A DNA stretch of 64,000 nucleotides, from assembly GCA_019915135.1 (NCBI GenBank), contig JAHLMK010000014.1:1178001-1242000 (forward strand). Reading direction: 5' to 3'. This document shows, one piece after another, positions 33,081-45,470 of the stretch (its first letter is position 1; each line of letters begins with the position of its first letter). Under the pieces are notes generated by a model, which was given only the letters and a program-made list of their open reading frames with translations, did not search any database and was not told where the DNA came from. The stretch is from Strobilurus pachycystidiatus (taxonomy: Eukaryota > Basidiomycota > Agaricomycetes > Agaricales > Physalacriaceae). The position numbers were made by a program, and so were the translations under genes.

Positions 33081-36000
33081 TCAGTTGATCGTAGGCGCCT
33101 TGGCTGACCGTTTTGAGCCAAAGCGTAGCTTCCCATCGCCCCACGAGAAGATGCTCGTGCCCGTGTGATCATGGTCCGTCGTGCTGCCACTCCTCGAGCG
33201 GAACGACCACGCCGAGGGCGACACCGGTCGTGCATTCTCCGGCACTTGGTTAGGATCGAGGAACCCGTCGCTGCTCTGCCTTTGATGCTCATGCTGGTGG
33301 TGGTGATGATTGTGCTGGTGCCGACCACCCACAGTATGCCGCCCATCGCAGCACGCCCGGACGTTCTCCAGCCCCTCAAATCCTTCATCCTCACCCGAAC
33401 CGTCGTGCAGCTGGAAGTCTAGATCATGATCGTCGTCATCATCCCCGTGGTGTGAGTGGATGAACGACTTCGTCGGACTATATGGACTGTCCGGCCCAGT
33501 CCACCGCAGGTATTCGGCAGCAGGTGTCCCCGACCGTTTCCCTATCGAGCCATGCATCGACAGTTGTGAGCGACTTCGTTTTCCGCGTGGTGTCGTATTC
33601 CATACTTGTGCACTTCGACTGCTGCGCTGACTTTGTGGACTCGCAGTGAGAGTCGCGTTGTGCTGCAATGCGTTGTGTCCATCATCAGAGAAGTCGGGCC
33701 CAGACATTGGACTGTCCGGGACAGCACCGGCATTCCCAGGCGAGCCCACACCGGCGACACTTGGTCGAGCAAGAAGATACTTCAGCGCCTATGTCCAGTA
33801 CACAGTCAGGAATGGCCAAGCAAAAGAGTCTCGTCCTTCACGTACATTCAACCAAATATCATGCCTCTCTTTGGTGGGTGCCGTGATCTTCATCTCCCTC
33901 TGTGGCGTAGACACAACAACGCTGTACTGATACAGCCCCGGTGGCATCGGGTTCGGGTCCAGCACCGACCGCACACCCTCAATGAACGCTAAATGAGGAT
34001 GGTGCTCCGTCAGTCTCCTGGTTCTCCCCACGAACGGCAAACGCCACGTACCGCTCTTCGCACTCGACTCTGTCACACTCGTACTCCCCGGATCCGCCGA
34101 GCTCCAATACAACGTTTTCGTGTACGGATGCACCCAGAAGAACCTCTTGTGCCGCTTCTCCCCATACCCTTTCCCAATTGCCTTCCTGGTATACTTGTAC
34201 AAAAACTCCCCAATCATCGTCTGCGTGATCGCGTGGATCACTGCTGGGTCCGTCGGGTTCATGGGCGGCGGCGCCTTCGAGTCCGATGGCACCCTCCCGG
34301 GCGTTTGCGGCGCGCGATTCACGAACGGATTATGATGGTCAGACGACATTGACGACCTCGGCGAGCGATCGGACACCAACGATGTACTCGACATCTCCCG
34401 CCCCGTACGGAAGGACGACATCCCACCGAGCGATTGCTGGGCATACGCCGACGCCGCATTGGCCGCCGACCTGAAGCTGCTGGTCGACGGCAACTGCCGC
34501 AGGCCCGCTTGCATAGGCGGCATGCTCGATCCGTGTTGGCGCTGGCTTCCCCGTGGCACGGACAGCACGGAGCCAAACGTCGGCGTCGTCGCACGCTGTA
34601 TAAGTTCTGGCGGTGGTGGTGATGAAGGCCGAGGTGGAGGAACGTCGAATGTTTGCATCCTGCGCTCTGGGATAAAGTTCGGCGGGGGCATACTGCCGGG
34701 AGGAGGAGGTGCCCGAGGAGGAGGCGGCAGCACCATCATCGGCGGACGTGTCTTATCTATCGGCGCAGGGCTTCCCAGTGGCCGAATGTTCGTCGGCGTC
34801 GGCCCGTCATCGTATATCGACGACATCGCTGATTCAATGGACTGCCGCCGTGAGTGCGAATCTGTCGAAGAACGTTGGTTGCGAACGCTTCCGAACCCAT
34901 TGCTCGTCTCCCGGAATATGTTGGCAGAGGGTGTAGGAACGACAGCAGGAATGGGGAGTTGGTCCTTGGCAGGAGGCGGAGGGGCAGATGATGGTGGTCG
35001 GGGAGGGATGAATTGGAATTGTTGTGTTGTGGCTCCGACACGATAGAGAGCTGGACTGGGACCGGCAGGCGCTTCGGGTTTCGGTGCAATGAATACGGAA
35101 GCCAGCGATGAAGGGGCGGCGACCGGTGCTGGGGGTGGCGGTGGCGACCATTCCTCCGTCTGTATCGAGATCTCCTTGACTTCAGGTTTTGGTGGAGGTA
35201 GCAGTAACGGTGCGGGGGGTTCGTCGATGATGTTGACCTCGATCGACTTGGTGTCGTACTCCACCACCGGAGGAAGTACAGGAGGTGACGGTTGGATACG
35301 CGACGCCTTAATGCTCTCCGCATCGTCCTCGTCGTCCTCATAATCCTCAACATCATACTCGTTATCCGTCATCGTCATCACCGAATGGAAACTATCCTTC
35401 GACGCAGAGAACGCAGACGAGAGCGCCATGCTCTGCCGCGCGTCGTGGAAATTGTCCCGAGACTGCGACGACGCCGACCCAAGCATGATACTCTGACTGG
35501 CATCGTGATAATCGTCCGCATCTGTCTCCGTCTCCGTCTCTGCGCCAGTCTCTGTTTCTGCATCGGACTCCTCCTCACGCGATGTATCGAGGAAAGGCCG
35601 AGTAAGACCCCCAGAACGAGTGACGGTAGCATTCGACGCGATCCTCTGCCTTGGTGTGCTAGTGATCTGACCAAGGGACCAGTTGGAGATATCCTGCGTG
35701 GTCAGGGTTGACCTCCTCCCAAGCGGATCCTCTGGCATAGTCTGGATGTCGATCTCCTGCGTAAACACATGAGGCGTTTGCACTTCAGCCTGTACCAAAA
35801 CAGGAACAGGAGGCGCCGCCACCACTTCTGGCTCGGTATTCGTCGCCATGTCGAGCAAGATTGGTGCCGGAATCGGTTCTTCGACGTCCGTCTGCATAGA
35901 CATGTCAGAGAGAGGCACAGGAACGGGTTGAGGCTCTGGCTCGGATTGAATGGCCATATCCACCAGCTCCTTCTCCGGAGTCTCTTCGAAGTCTGTCTGG

Positions 36001-38058
36001 CACGCAAACTCTGCCGTCTCGACCACAAACTCTTGCTCCATAGCCAAACCCGCACCACGAAGAGGCGATGCCCCACCCAATGCAGCAGCCAAATCCTCAG
36101 GTTGACCAACCAGTGACGGAGGACGCGTGCTTTCTTGGTACGCCATACCACGCCTCCTTCCACGCGTCGCCCGACGAAGCAGCGACTGGTGTAGTGGACT
36201 CGTATTTGGCGGTATGGAACTAGTAGATGGTGTCCGTCGAAGGACATTAGCGAAGGCCGGATCCATACCATCGACGCTGGCTCTGTTCGACGGCGGGGAT
36301 GGTTGTTCGATAGTGGTATCATTGTCGTCCTTGAAGATGTCTTCATCGTCATCCTCGGCAGTGGCGTCTTCCATATCGTCGTCGTCAGCACCCTGGTAGT
36401 GAATTGGCGGAACAGATGCGGGGGAGGCATCGTATTCACTGGCGCCAGGACTGTCGGATGCAAGCATGCGATCGGCGAGGGATATGCCACCGCGACCACG
36501 TCCGCGTCCTCGCCCGCGTCCGCGTGCTGCTCGTAACCTGAGACGGGAACCAACCGGTTTGATGTTCTCTTCCTCCTCATCGACATCTTCAAAGTCATCC
36601 TCATCCTCCGCATCCTCGAACACTCCAGCTTTGCCTTTACCCAACCGCTCCCGCATTAGCCCACCCTTGAGAGTCGCAATTTGCCGGTGCGCGTGAGCGA
36701 GGCGCTGCTTCAGCACTTCCATCTCGTTGACAGGGTGATTGGCAGCCAAAAACGGTGATCTGCCCATGGGGCTCTGGTCGGGGGACAACTCGCCATCCAT
36801 AGCATCGCCCAACACAGATCCGTCCGGTCTTCGTCTATTCGTGGAGGCCGCGTTGCTGTAGATGTCATCGCCATATCCGGCAGGAGTGAGGAAGCCGACC
36901 TCGTCTGCAGAAGCATCGTCGTGGGAGGGCGTCGCGGGACTGCCCAGGCGGCCGAACTTGCGAGTAGCCCGTTCTTGATCTGCCTTGAGCCTGTCAACCG
37001 CCTGTTGCAGGTCGCTCTTGTCCCTGACCAAGCCTGCTGCGTGCTTCCGAGCAAGAGCAACGTCTGTCTCATGCTTCGCAGTGAGCTCTTCGATGGTCGC
37101 CTGCAGCTGGGCGTTTTCGTTCTTGTACTGTTCGGAGGTGTCAGATGAGGCGGCGAGGGCTTTGTTGAGGCGTTTATGCTCTGATTCGAGGCGTTGCACG
37201 GCAGCCTGGGCGTCGGAGAGCTGCTGGCGGAATTCCTGCAAGGACACTTCGAGGTTCCAGTTCTCTTCCTTGTACTTGTCTGGGGGAGTGCATTAGCAGT
37301 GAAAGGCAAATCACTGCGATTACGTACCTGCGCTCTGCTCCTGTTGCTTCAGCGCGGTTCTAAGGCTCTCGAGCGTGTTGTCCAGATCATCCTTCTCTTC
37401 TTTCATATCCTGGATGGCCTTGTCCCGTTCGCCGAGAAGACTCTGCAACCGCCGCACTTCATTTAGTAGTCCGCTGCCGATTTCGAAAGCAAATTCTGCG
37501 AGATATTGAGTTGGGCACGTAATAGTAGAAGCACAGGCGGCATACCGACGTCGTCTGCGCGATGGGCGGCATTTTTGGCACGTCGCGACTGGGCGGCTGC
37601 CGACGTGCTGGTGGATGTGCGCGACCGTTCGCTCGGCTCATCCCGCGGAGAAGAATCGGAAATGGGGATGTGTGGCGATGGCTCTAGGCCATTTGCGAGA
37701 CGCTGTTGTTATATTGTTGAGCAAATCAAGACTCAGAGTCCACAAAGTGGCTCCGCACCTTTGAACTGCTGCTGAACACACTGGACAATTCCGCATTCTC
37801 GCTGTCCCAGCCCATAACCGTGTCGGCAAGCTCCTTGTACTTGTCAGCCGCCGCGGGATCAACGTCGTCGTCCTCGTCCTTGTCGGCGTCGGCCTCCTGC
37901 AGCTGGCGGATGCGTTCTTCGAGCTCCATGCGCTGGGCGAGAACCCGCTGCCCAAACGTCGCCGCCTGCTGCAGCTGGTGCTCCTTGCTGTCCAGGAGAC
38001 TCTGCAGATGCGCTTTCATGTCGCCGGCGGACGTAAAATGCCCGTTGACGCTGGCCAT
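33081..38058 (-). CDS. Num1/ApsA/Mcp5-type cortical anchor with PH domain
   Basis: Five exons (38058-37759, 37702-37546, 37495-37328, 37279-33846, 33788-33081; introns 48-57 nt) close exactly to 1588 codons. The N-terminal third is coiled coil (LQSLLDSKEHQLQQAATFGQ, LQEFRQQLSDAQAAVQRLES and on). A long disordered middle follows with an RG-repeat patch (GRGRGRGRGRGG), acidic blocks and repeated short motifs ACQTDFEE, MAIQSEPE, MSMQTDVE, MATNTEPE, DIQTMPED, ISIQTEEW, which look like degenerate tandem segments. Near residue 1250 is the Mcp5-type PH domain, MIGEFLYKYTRKAIGKGYGEKRHKRFFWVHPYTKTLYW. Family role: binds phosphoinositides at the plasma membrane, clusters through its coiled coils and anchors dynein (and mitochondria) for nuclear migration. 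The C-terminal tail is His/Asp-rich. Many shadow frames lie on the opposite strand. Confidence 0.93.
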
Positions 38059-38450
38059 CGTGGCTTGCGCGTCGCCGTTGACGCTCGGTCCTCGTTGGCA
38101 GGAGAATGCAGAGTATTAAAATGTTCCCACGGTCAGATGACCACATTAAACAAGTCTCCCCATCAAATTCAACAAGTCATCAACTTCGCGTTTCTCTCTG
38201 TGCACGCTTGCAGACAGCCATCGTAAGCTGCCATTATGATAACTTACTTACTTATAGCTTACCAGAGTGTAATCAATGCTGTAACAGTCGACATAGGCCC
38301 TACAAGGCCTCCATCACTACAAAAGGATTTCATCATTATCATCAACTCCGGCCCGATTTCCGCGGCTCTGCCAGTCTCCACCTCTACCCCACAAAGTTTG
38401 TGCTCCAATTCACTGCCTTTCTCGACCTGCCCCACTATACTGCCCCAGTA

Positions 38451-39484
38451 ATGCTACCAGAATCACGTACGGCTGAATACCCATTCAATGAACAGTCAGA
38501 GCTAGCGGACATAGTCATTCGCTCGGCCGACTTGGTCGACTTCTTCGTGTTCAAAGCTCTCCTCTGCATCGGCTCAAAGTCCTCCTTCTTTGGGCACCTA
38601 CTCGCCGACTCCCAGCCTACCGCGGAGACGCGCAACGGGCTTTCTGTCCTGTCTCTTCCCGAGCCGAGCGCCGTTCTGCGCACCGTGCTCCTGTTCTGCT
38701 ACCCACTCGATGCGCCAGTCTTGGGGGACATCAAAGAAATCGCCCTCGTCGGCGAGACGCTCAACAAGTACTGCCTGGACATGGCCGTCGCGCGGCTGCA
38801 GAACAGCGTCACCACCTCTGCCCTGATAAAGGCCGAGCCATTACGCGTGTTCGCGCTGGCCGTGCACTACGGATGGAAGGTCCTCGGGCGGGCTGCTGCG
38901 AAGCATACCCTCGCCACCCCGATAGACACGCTCGTGCCCATCCCCGAGCTCGCCATGATCTCCGCGTTGGACCTCGCCCACCTCATGGAGTACCACCGCG
39001 AGTGCGCGCGGGCCACCCAGAGTCTGGCCGAGCGCAGGGACTACGCGCTGGGCATGACCATGTTCTGGCTGAACGGACGTGCCGCAGCGAATGAGCTGTT
39101 GTTCAGGCAGACGGCGTGGTGCAAGTGGTGCAAGGGCCGCCTGTCCTATCGCATTGCATTCGGGGACGGGCATGGCCAGGGAGACGTCCACAGCTGGGCG
39201 ACCACGTTTGTCGAGCAGGCTATGGTCCAGCTGCGACGCAGACCGTGTCCCGACGCGATCATCGACGAGACTCTCCTCGGGAACACCATCATCCAGAGCA
39301 TCACCGATTGCAGTTCCGATGGCTGGAAGTCTATCGCGTATACTCAGATACATTGCTTTGCCCGACTGCTGGCGGAGGAAGTCGATCGGTTGATATCCCA
39401 GGTATGTCCGCCTTCTTGTCTTCTACTCTACTGATACTGTGCCAGGTCGAACTCAAGATTGTCTGGCCTAGCGACACACCATAG
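38451..39484 (+). CDS. BTB/POZ domain protein
   Basis: Exon 1 (38451-39401) and exon 2 (39446-39484) join over a 44-nt intron to a closed frame of 329 codons. The N terminus is a typical fungal BTB domain: ADIVIRSADLVDFFVFKALLCIGSKSSFFGHLL, then LLFCYPLDAPVLGDIKEIALVGETLNKYCLDMA. A helical C-terminal part of about 200 residues, with a small Cys-containing patch (WCKWCKG), follows. This is the lineage-expanded BTB family of Agaricomycetes. Family knowledge: BTB domains mediate dimerisation and may recruit substrates to Cul3 ligases; the partner here is unknown. The upstream open frame (38106-38450) is not preferred as start because the BTB fold begins right after ATG 38451. The gene is divergent from the Num1-type gene with about 390 bases between the ATGs. 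Confidence 0.85.
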
Positions 39485-39796
39485 CTACCTGATTACGGTA
39501 TACCCGTTGTATATATACCCCGTTACGCACCCCACATGTGTGATCGATGCCTGCAAACGCGTTGTTGACGCGTTGTTGGTGCGTGTCATTCCAATCAGCC
39601 GATGATTGGTCCGATCTCGTTGCACGTTCGAGCGGGGTAGGCTTGGGCAGATTCTGTATTCCTAATCGCGATATCTGTCTGCTTACCTCATTTCGAGCCT
39701 TCAAGTTGTCAGAATCCACAGATCACAGGCATGCGCCGTCGGTCTACCCGACTCTCATTGTCAACCTGTACATTGACATGTATGTGCATGCCCTGA

Positions 39797-40255
39797 CTCA
39801 TCTACGGTTTGGCCACTTCCGCTTCTACAAGTGGCGGCGTGGCACTGGCAAAGCCTTGCTGGTATGGCCCTTATACGCGTTCTGTCTCTGAAACGATCTG
39901 GAAGCTGACAGAATTTTATGACTGGTGGCAACACAGTACACGAACAACACCTGCTTTGTGGGTATCGTCTTCATAGTGTGGGGTTTCGGTCTCTGAGATT
40001 TTGACAGGCCCCTCCGCCGACTGCCCTGCCACCTCTGCGTTCCATAAGAGCGATGATTATCTTGCGCAACGCCAGTGCGAAGTGAATAACTGTAGTGACG
40101 ACATTCAGTGTCTGAGACTGAATTCTCACTCTGAAAGCAGGCTGACCTTATCATTACCTTCTGCTAAATCGTTCCATCATCCATGGGCAAGTAACGTATC
40201 AAGCAAATATGTATCTGGTCATAATTCAAATCGATTTCTCTCGACGTTACATATG
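39797..40255 (+). pseudogene. decayed inverted copy of the glycopeptide-gene locus
   Basis: This plus-strand stretch follows the minus strand of 19237-17585 with large deletions. Matching blocks in order: CTCATCTACGG then TGGCCACTTCCGCTT (hydrophobic exon at 19200); CTCTGAAACGATCTGGA; an intron ending TATCGTCTTC...GACAG; the exon CCGACTGCCCTGCCACCTCTG encoding CPATSAFHKSDDY; the last exon ending CCTTCTGCTAA; and 3' flank CATGGGCAAG...AACGTAT...GCAAAT. The signal-peptide half is missing and frames are lost, so it is a truncated segmental duplicate about 20 kb from its source and in opposite orientation. Confidence 0.82.
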
Positions 40256-40726
40256 TCACTTTCTCAGGCGAGCCAACGTTTAAACGTCCATCAAATCCTT
40301 TGGATGCTATTTTTCATCCTTCTCTTCTTTGATTGACTCCTTGTTCGAGTTGAACGTTGATCAAGCCCGGTTGCATTCTGAGGCTTTCAAATTTAAAGTA
40401 CTTTCAGGTACTTTGACCGATCGGCACTTGCCGAGGCTTCTTCCCCTTCAACCACCTACTCTCCGGCGTCCGCTAACAGATACACAACTCGACATGCACA
40501 CGAAAGCCTCAGATTCAGAATGCTTTTGTTCTGGAGCGGCATGAGCCCTTGACACAGGGCTACAGTTCCGTGGTCCAGAAGTCGGCCCAGACTCGCTAGG
40601 ACTCGACGCGACGCCATCTCGACTCGCCCGTGTCAGCTCACCTAAAAGTGGTGTGTTTTCTATTCAAAATTCCGCCGTATATTAAAGGCGAACTCTCGCT
40701 ACAGGGTGACTTACACCATCTACGCC
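40256..40726. other. intergenic with dispersed repeat fragment
   Basis: A repeat fragment at about 40295-40385 resembles 28485-28585. The rest is upstream sequence of the ERG25 gene. No other gene is supported. Confidence 0.45.
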
Positions 40727-41946
40727 ATGGGCTACAACGCGACCCACCCCACCTCCTTCGCGGACGTCTACGCGGACACAGACATGCTGTCGCTCAATTG
40801 GGCAGAGCGGCAGTGGGTTGCGTGGTATGTGTGGATAAATAATCCAGTCATCGCGACGGGCTTGATGAGTTTCCTCATGCATGAGGTGAGTTGCGACCAT
40901 TAGCAAGTCAAGTCCCACTGATGAGGGAACAACAGATTGTATATTTCGGACGTTCCATACCATGGATAATAATCGACGCGACGCCATACTTCCGTCGCTG
41001 GAAATTGCAGCCCACAAAAATTCCCACCGCCAAGGAACAATGGGAATGCACGAAATTGGTTCTGTTCTCCCATATTACGGTTGAGCTACCGACGGTCCGT
41101 CCTCCGTAGCGTCATTCCTTCAAAAATCCTCATCAAGCTTGAAACTAGATCTGGCTATTCCACCCTCTCGCAGAGGCCATCGGCATGTCGACGTACCAGG
41201 TTCCTTTCCCACCATGGCAAACCATGGTCCCTCAAGTTCTTCTCTTCTTCTTCGTTGAAGACCTATGGCACTGGGCAGGTATGATTTTTCCCTCTTGACT
41301 CTATTTTATGTCCACCATCTCAAATTGTCCTCGCAGCTCATCGCGCCCTCCACTACGGCGCCCTCTACAAGCACATCCACAAGATCCACCACAAGTATCC
41401 TGCACCCTTCGGTTTGGCCGCTGAATACGCCCATCCGGCCGAGGTGCTGATCCTCGGAACCGGCACCTTGCTTGGCCCACTCTTATATTGCTACTTCACG
41501 CGCAACTTCCACATCCTCTCCATGTACATCTGGATCACCCTTCGTCTCTTCCAGACCATCGATGCACACAGTGGTTATGGTACGTCTCCCATCTTCCTCC
41601 CTCTCAGCTCGATCCGCTCATCCTTTCCCATCCAGACTTCCCCTGGTCTCTTCAGCACATCATACCCTTCTGGGCTGGGGCCGAGCACCACGACTTCCAC
41701 CACATGACCTTCACGAGCAACTTTGCCACCTCCTTCCGGTGGTGGGACAGGCTCTTTGGCACCGACAAGAATTACTTGCGGTATAGGGAGCAGCTGAAGA
41801 AGACTATGGCCGCGAAGAAGGGGATGTCGAAGCAGGAAGTCGCTGCGATGGAGCAGAAGCTGATGGAACAGTTCGAGGCGGAGGGTGTTGTGGCGGAGTC
41901 GGATGTGTATAATGGGGAGCATAAAGCCAAGGCAAAGGTTGAGTAG
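40727..41946 (+). CDS. ERG25: C-4 methylsterol oxidase (ERG25)
   Basis: Five exons (40727-40885, 40936-41094, 41149-41278, 41337-41579, 41636-41946) close to 333 codons. The fatty acid hydroxylase/sterol desaturase His clusters are present: HRALHY (HxxxH), HKIHHKY (HxxHH) and HHDFHH, together with the membrane segments [31 protein letters not shown] and [18 protein letters not shown]. Role: ER-membrane di-iron enzyme that oxidises the C-4 methyl groups of 4,4-dimethylzymosterol in ergosterol synthesis. The C terminus carries an extra charged stretch after [13 protein letters not shown] ([20 protein letters not shown]) of about 50 residues, longer than in many fungal orthologues. The ATG at 40727 is chosen because the conserved N terminus begins within 20 codons and the frame upstream opens with GTG. 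Confidence 0.95.
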
Positions 41947-42206
41947 CCTATGGGAAGCAAAATTGGTACTAATCGAAAAAAAGATCATAATTCGGGTCAC
42001 TAAGTACCTTCGTTGGTATTACAATCACATCCTTAGTTGCCCTACGCGCATTGGTCGTTGGTGCTCAGTATTAGTATGAGGCAATGGTCAAAGATGAGAT
42101 GAAGCGTCGATGAAGGCCAGCCATTTGTAAGTTGTTATATTTAGTTAAGGACCAACAGCCGGATTTAACGCGGATATGTCCTCTTCTCCTCCTCCCACCA
42201 CGCGCC

Positions 42207-45200
42207 ATGTTCAGCGATCCCGAAGAGGCCCTCCTAGGCGATGATGCCCTCCATTCTACGAGCACAACGAGACATGCACTCACCACGGCACCCGTCTTCA
42301 CTGCAGACGCATTGGCCGCTCTTGGGGAGGACACCGTTCCGCAGCGCGCTGTATACGGTCGCGTCCTAGCACAAAACGCTTCCGGGTTCCCGTCGCACCC
42401 TCAGTCGCCCAAACTCTACGTCAACACAAATGCTCCGTTCAGCGCTGTTGTCTGTGGTGTCCAGGTGAATACCGTCGCGGACTTTGACCTATCGTTTTTT
42501 GAGTGCTGATTGCTACGCAGGGTTCAGGCAAAAGCCACACGACGTCGGTCCTTTTGGAGAGCTGCTTAATACGTGATTCACGCTTAGGAACTCTTCCACA
42601 ACCTCTGAGTGGGCTTGTGTGCGCTATATTTTTTATCGACCGGGAGGTTGTACTCATCCGACGATGTCCAGATTTCACTTTGATACCTCAGCTGGGGGCG
42701 GGCTGGTCCAACCCTGTGAAGCAGCGTATCTAGCGTCATTGGATCCATTTAGGGGAGGCAATGCGACTCCGCCACAGGTCAAAGTGCTTGTGTTGTAAGT
42801 CTGGGATTGCAAGCACATATCGATGCTGCCTCATCTGGTTGTTTGCAAGGCCAGGTAACCTAGCAGCAATGAAGAAAGTGTACGCTGGTCTTCCTGGTGT
42901 CTCGGTCGAATGCCTGCACTTCGGGCCTCAAGATATCAGCGGCGATCGCCTGCTGGCGATGATGAAGGTCGACGATGGCTCCCGTGGGTTCTTACGCTGG
43001 TAGAATGAAGCGAAGTGTTGACACCACAGTTCATAGACATACCTCTCTACATGGAGTGCATCATGAACATCCTACGTTCCATGGAGGGCGCATTTGACTA
43101 CAACACATTCCGACGTCAACTGAAAGCGCAAAAGTTCAGCCCAGTCCAGCTGTCGATGCTCAATCTCCGCCTCGCTCTTCTTGACTCGTGTCTCAAAGGC
43201 GGCAATGATGCGAACAGGGTTTCGAATCATTTCATGCAAGGGCAACTCACAATCATCGAGTAGGTATAAGTCTTTGACGGTCGACATGAACACTGACCAT
43301 TCGGCAGTCTGTCCTCTCCATTCATGGACGCCTCCTCTGCATGCGGATTCTTTGATATGATACTGGGTTTATTTGTTGAAGCGGACGCTGGCGGCGCCGG
43401 CAAGATAGTCGGTAAGCATCGACCTTGCATTCCGTGACATGCTAACAACATATCTCTGACCACCAGTACTCGACGAGGCTCACAAGGTAATCATAACTCC
43501 AAGTGCCCATTGAACATGTCCACTGATACATGTTCTCTCTAGTACATCTCACAAAATGAAACATCGTCTCGCTTGACTGAGTCGCTGTTGACCGTCATTC
43601 GACAACAACGCCACTTCGCAACACGCGTCGTCATCTCGACACAGGAACCCACCGTCGTTCCGACCAAATTCCTCGATCTGTGTTCCTTCATCATCGCTCA
43701 TAGATTCTCTTCGCCGAAGTGGTTGAAATTGTTAGCAGACCACGTCTCGGCAGGAGAGTCAATGACAGACGAACTATTTGAGAAGGTTAGCTCTTTACTT
43801 TGTTTCGTTGGACTGTGAATTTGACAAGGGCCAATACAGATCGTTGAGCTGCGCACTGGGGAAGCTATCATCTTCTCACCGAGCGGCATTGGTCTGCGTT
43901 CAGACCAAGAAAGCCAGGTTGGACCGTTCGGACGGGGATACCTGCATGTACGGTCGCGCCTCCGCATTACGCGTGACGGTGGACATTCGTTGCTCGCTGT
44001 ACGGAACTCGGACAGTGCGACACGTCTTGGACGAGTCAGGCTGTATGATCCAACACCTACAATCACGGGAATGCCACTACCTCCACCTTCTTCCACCGAA
44101 GTGCATGCCGCTGTTGAACGGGGAGCCCAAGTCCCAGGGAACGCTGTCCTGTCTGTTCAACCGTCAACCTCGGTTTTGTCTGGAAACGTGTCTTTAACGG
44201 TACGCAAAACGCCGGTACCTCCCACTAGCCAATCAAAATCACCTCTTGCCACAACGAACACGGAAATTGACGGTGCCGCACCAGATTACGAGCCACTTCT
44301 TCGGTACCTTCGTGGAGAAACTTGTGTTACGTTGAAGCGGGCGCGAAAGTTCTTCCGCCGCCAGAGGCCAGAGGTTTATGGGAAGAGTCCGAGTCGTCTC
44401 AAGTCTCTCTTCAAGGAGGCGGAAAGACTCGGTCTCGTTCAGTGTGGTGGTGATGGTAAAAAGCAGTGGATGAAGATTGCAATTGACGGCAGCAATGCGA
44501 ACGCTGGTGTTGTCCAATCACCTCGCATTGTCTCGCACTCTCCAGTTCATCCACCTCCGCCAGATTTACCGGATACTGGGGCACCCACAGCAACGTCGAT
44601 CGCTTCTTTGCCACAGCCTCCTGTGACAGCTGCAGGCCCACCCGAACCCATCACGACTTCGTCGACTGCCCCACCGAACTGGGAGCCGCTCGTCGATTAT
44701 CTTCGTACCCAGGAGGCTCAAGGACAAACTCGAACTACGTTTACGGTTGCGCGTAGGTTCTTTCGCCGACGGATGCCAGATGTCTACGGGAAAAAACCAA
44801 GCACTCTGAACGCGCTGTTCAAGCAGGCGGAAAGCCTGGGCCTTCTTGAATGCGGCGGCTCCGGCAAGGACAAATGGATGGAACTTCGTGCTTCCCACCA
44901 TGGATCGGAACCATCGACAGCGACGGAGCCTGTGGCAAGCACGTCTGTCCCAGCACGAGATCCTCCGAATACTTCCGGTGTTGACTCTGATGATGCTGTC
45001 TCGATGGTGCTTGTCCGGTATCTGCACCAAGAGCGCTCTCAGGGTCGAAAACGTGTTTTGGCTAAGACGGCTCGGACACATTTCCGCCGTGCCACTTTTG
45101 GGGCGTATGGCAATTCTCTGGAGGAGGTGAAATCTGTTCTCACGAGGGTGGTGAACTTGGGATATGTCACATTAGGCGGCGAAGGTGCAGAAGAATGGAT

Positions 45201-45219
45201 AGAGCTGGTTGGTAGTTGA
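42207..45219 (+). CDS. HerA-like P-loop ATPase with three C-terminal LOTUS/winged-helix-like repeats
   Basis: Nine exons (42207-42464, 42521-42618, 42672-42794, 42850-42983, 43037-43259, 43308-43411, 43467-43486, 43543-43785, 43840-45219; the seventh is 20 nt) close exactly to 860 codons. Walker A is VCGVQGSGKSHTTS, split by the first intron right before GSGKS. Walker B is KIVVLDEAHKYI, followed by RLTESLLTVIRQQRHFATRVVISTQEP, CSFIIAHRFSSPKWLKLL and IVELRTGEAIIFS. This order is that of the HerA/FtsK-like ATPases (DUF87-type). After a Pro/Ser linker come three copies of a ~70-residue module (about residues 525-590, 665-730, 770-845) with the core RARKFFRRQRPEVYG....LKSLFKEAERLGLV, ARRFFRRRMPDVYG....LNALFKQAESLGLL and ARTHFRRATFGAYG....VKSVLTRVVNLGYV, each ending in a Gly-rich turn and a W[MI][KE][IL] strand. 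They resemble OST-HTH/LOTUS or other winged-helix modules (inference). Function is unknown: an ATP-driven nucleic-acid motor or remodeller is the plausible reading. Confidence 0.85.
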
Positions 45220-45470
45220 ACGTTGAACGGCCAACACTCATTGTGCTTCTTTTTTCATGGTTTCGATTTTGAGCTCTCGAAGATTCTGCACATGCGTATC
45301 TCCAAGTCTTTGCATCGTTCAAAAAATTTGCTTGTCATCTGCTCACGAGTCTATTCCCTATGTACAACACGATTTTCAGATCATAGTAGTTTAGTAATGA
45401 CCATTGTCAATATCCACAGCAATTCGAAAGCATAGTCAGTAAGTATGTTCTTCTACCCATTCCGAGTCCA

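Noticed and set aside
35702..36613. 303-codon Arg/Leu-rich frame within the Num1-type gene
   Set aside because: Same strand, shifted frame, extreme Arg/Ser composition; a shadow of the low-complexity region of the real frame.
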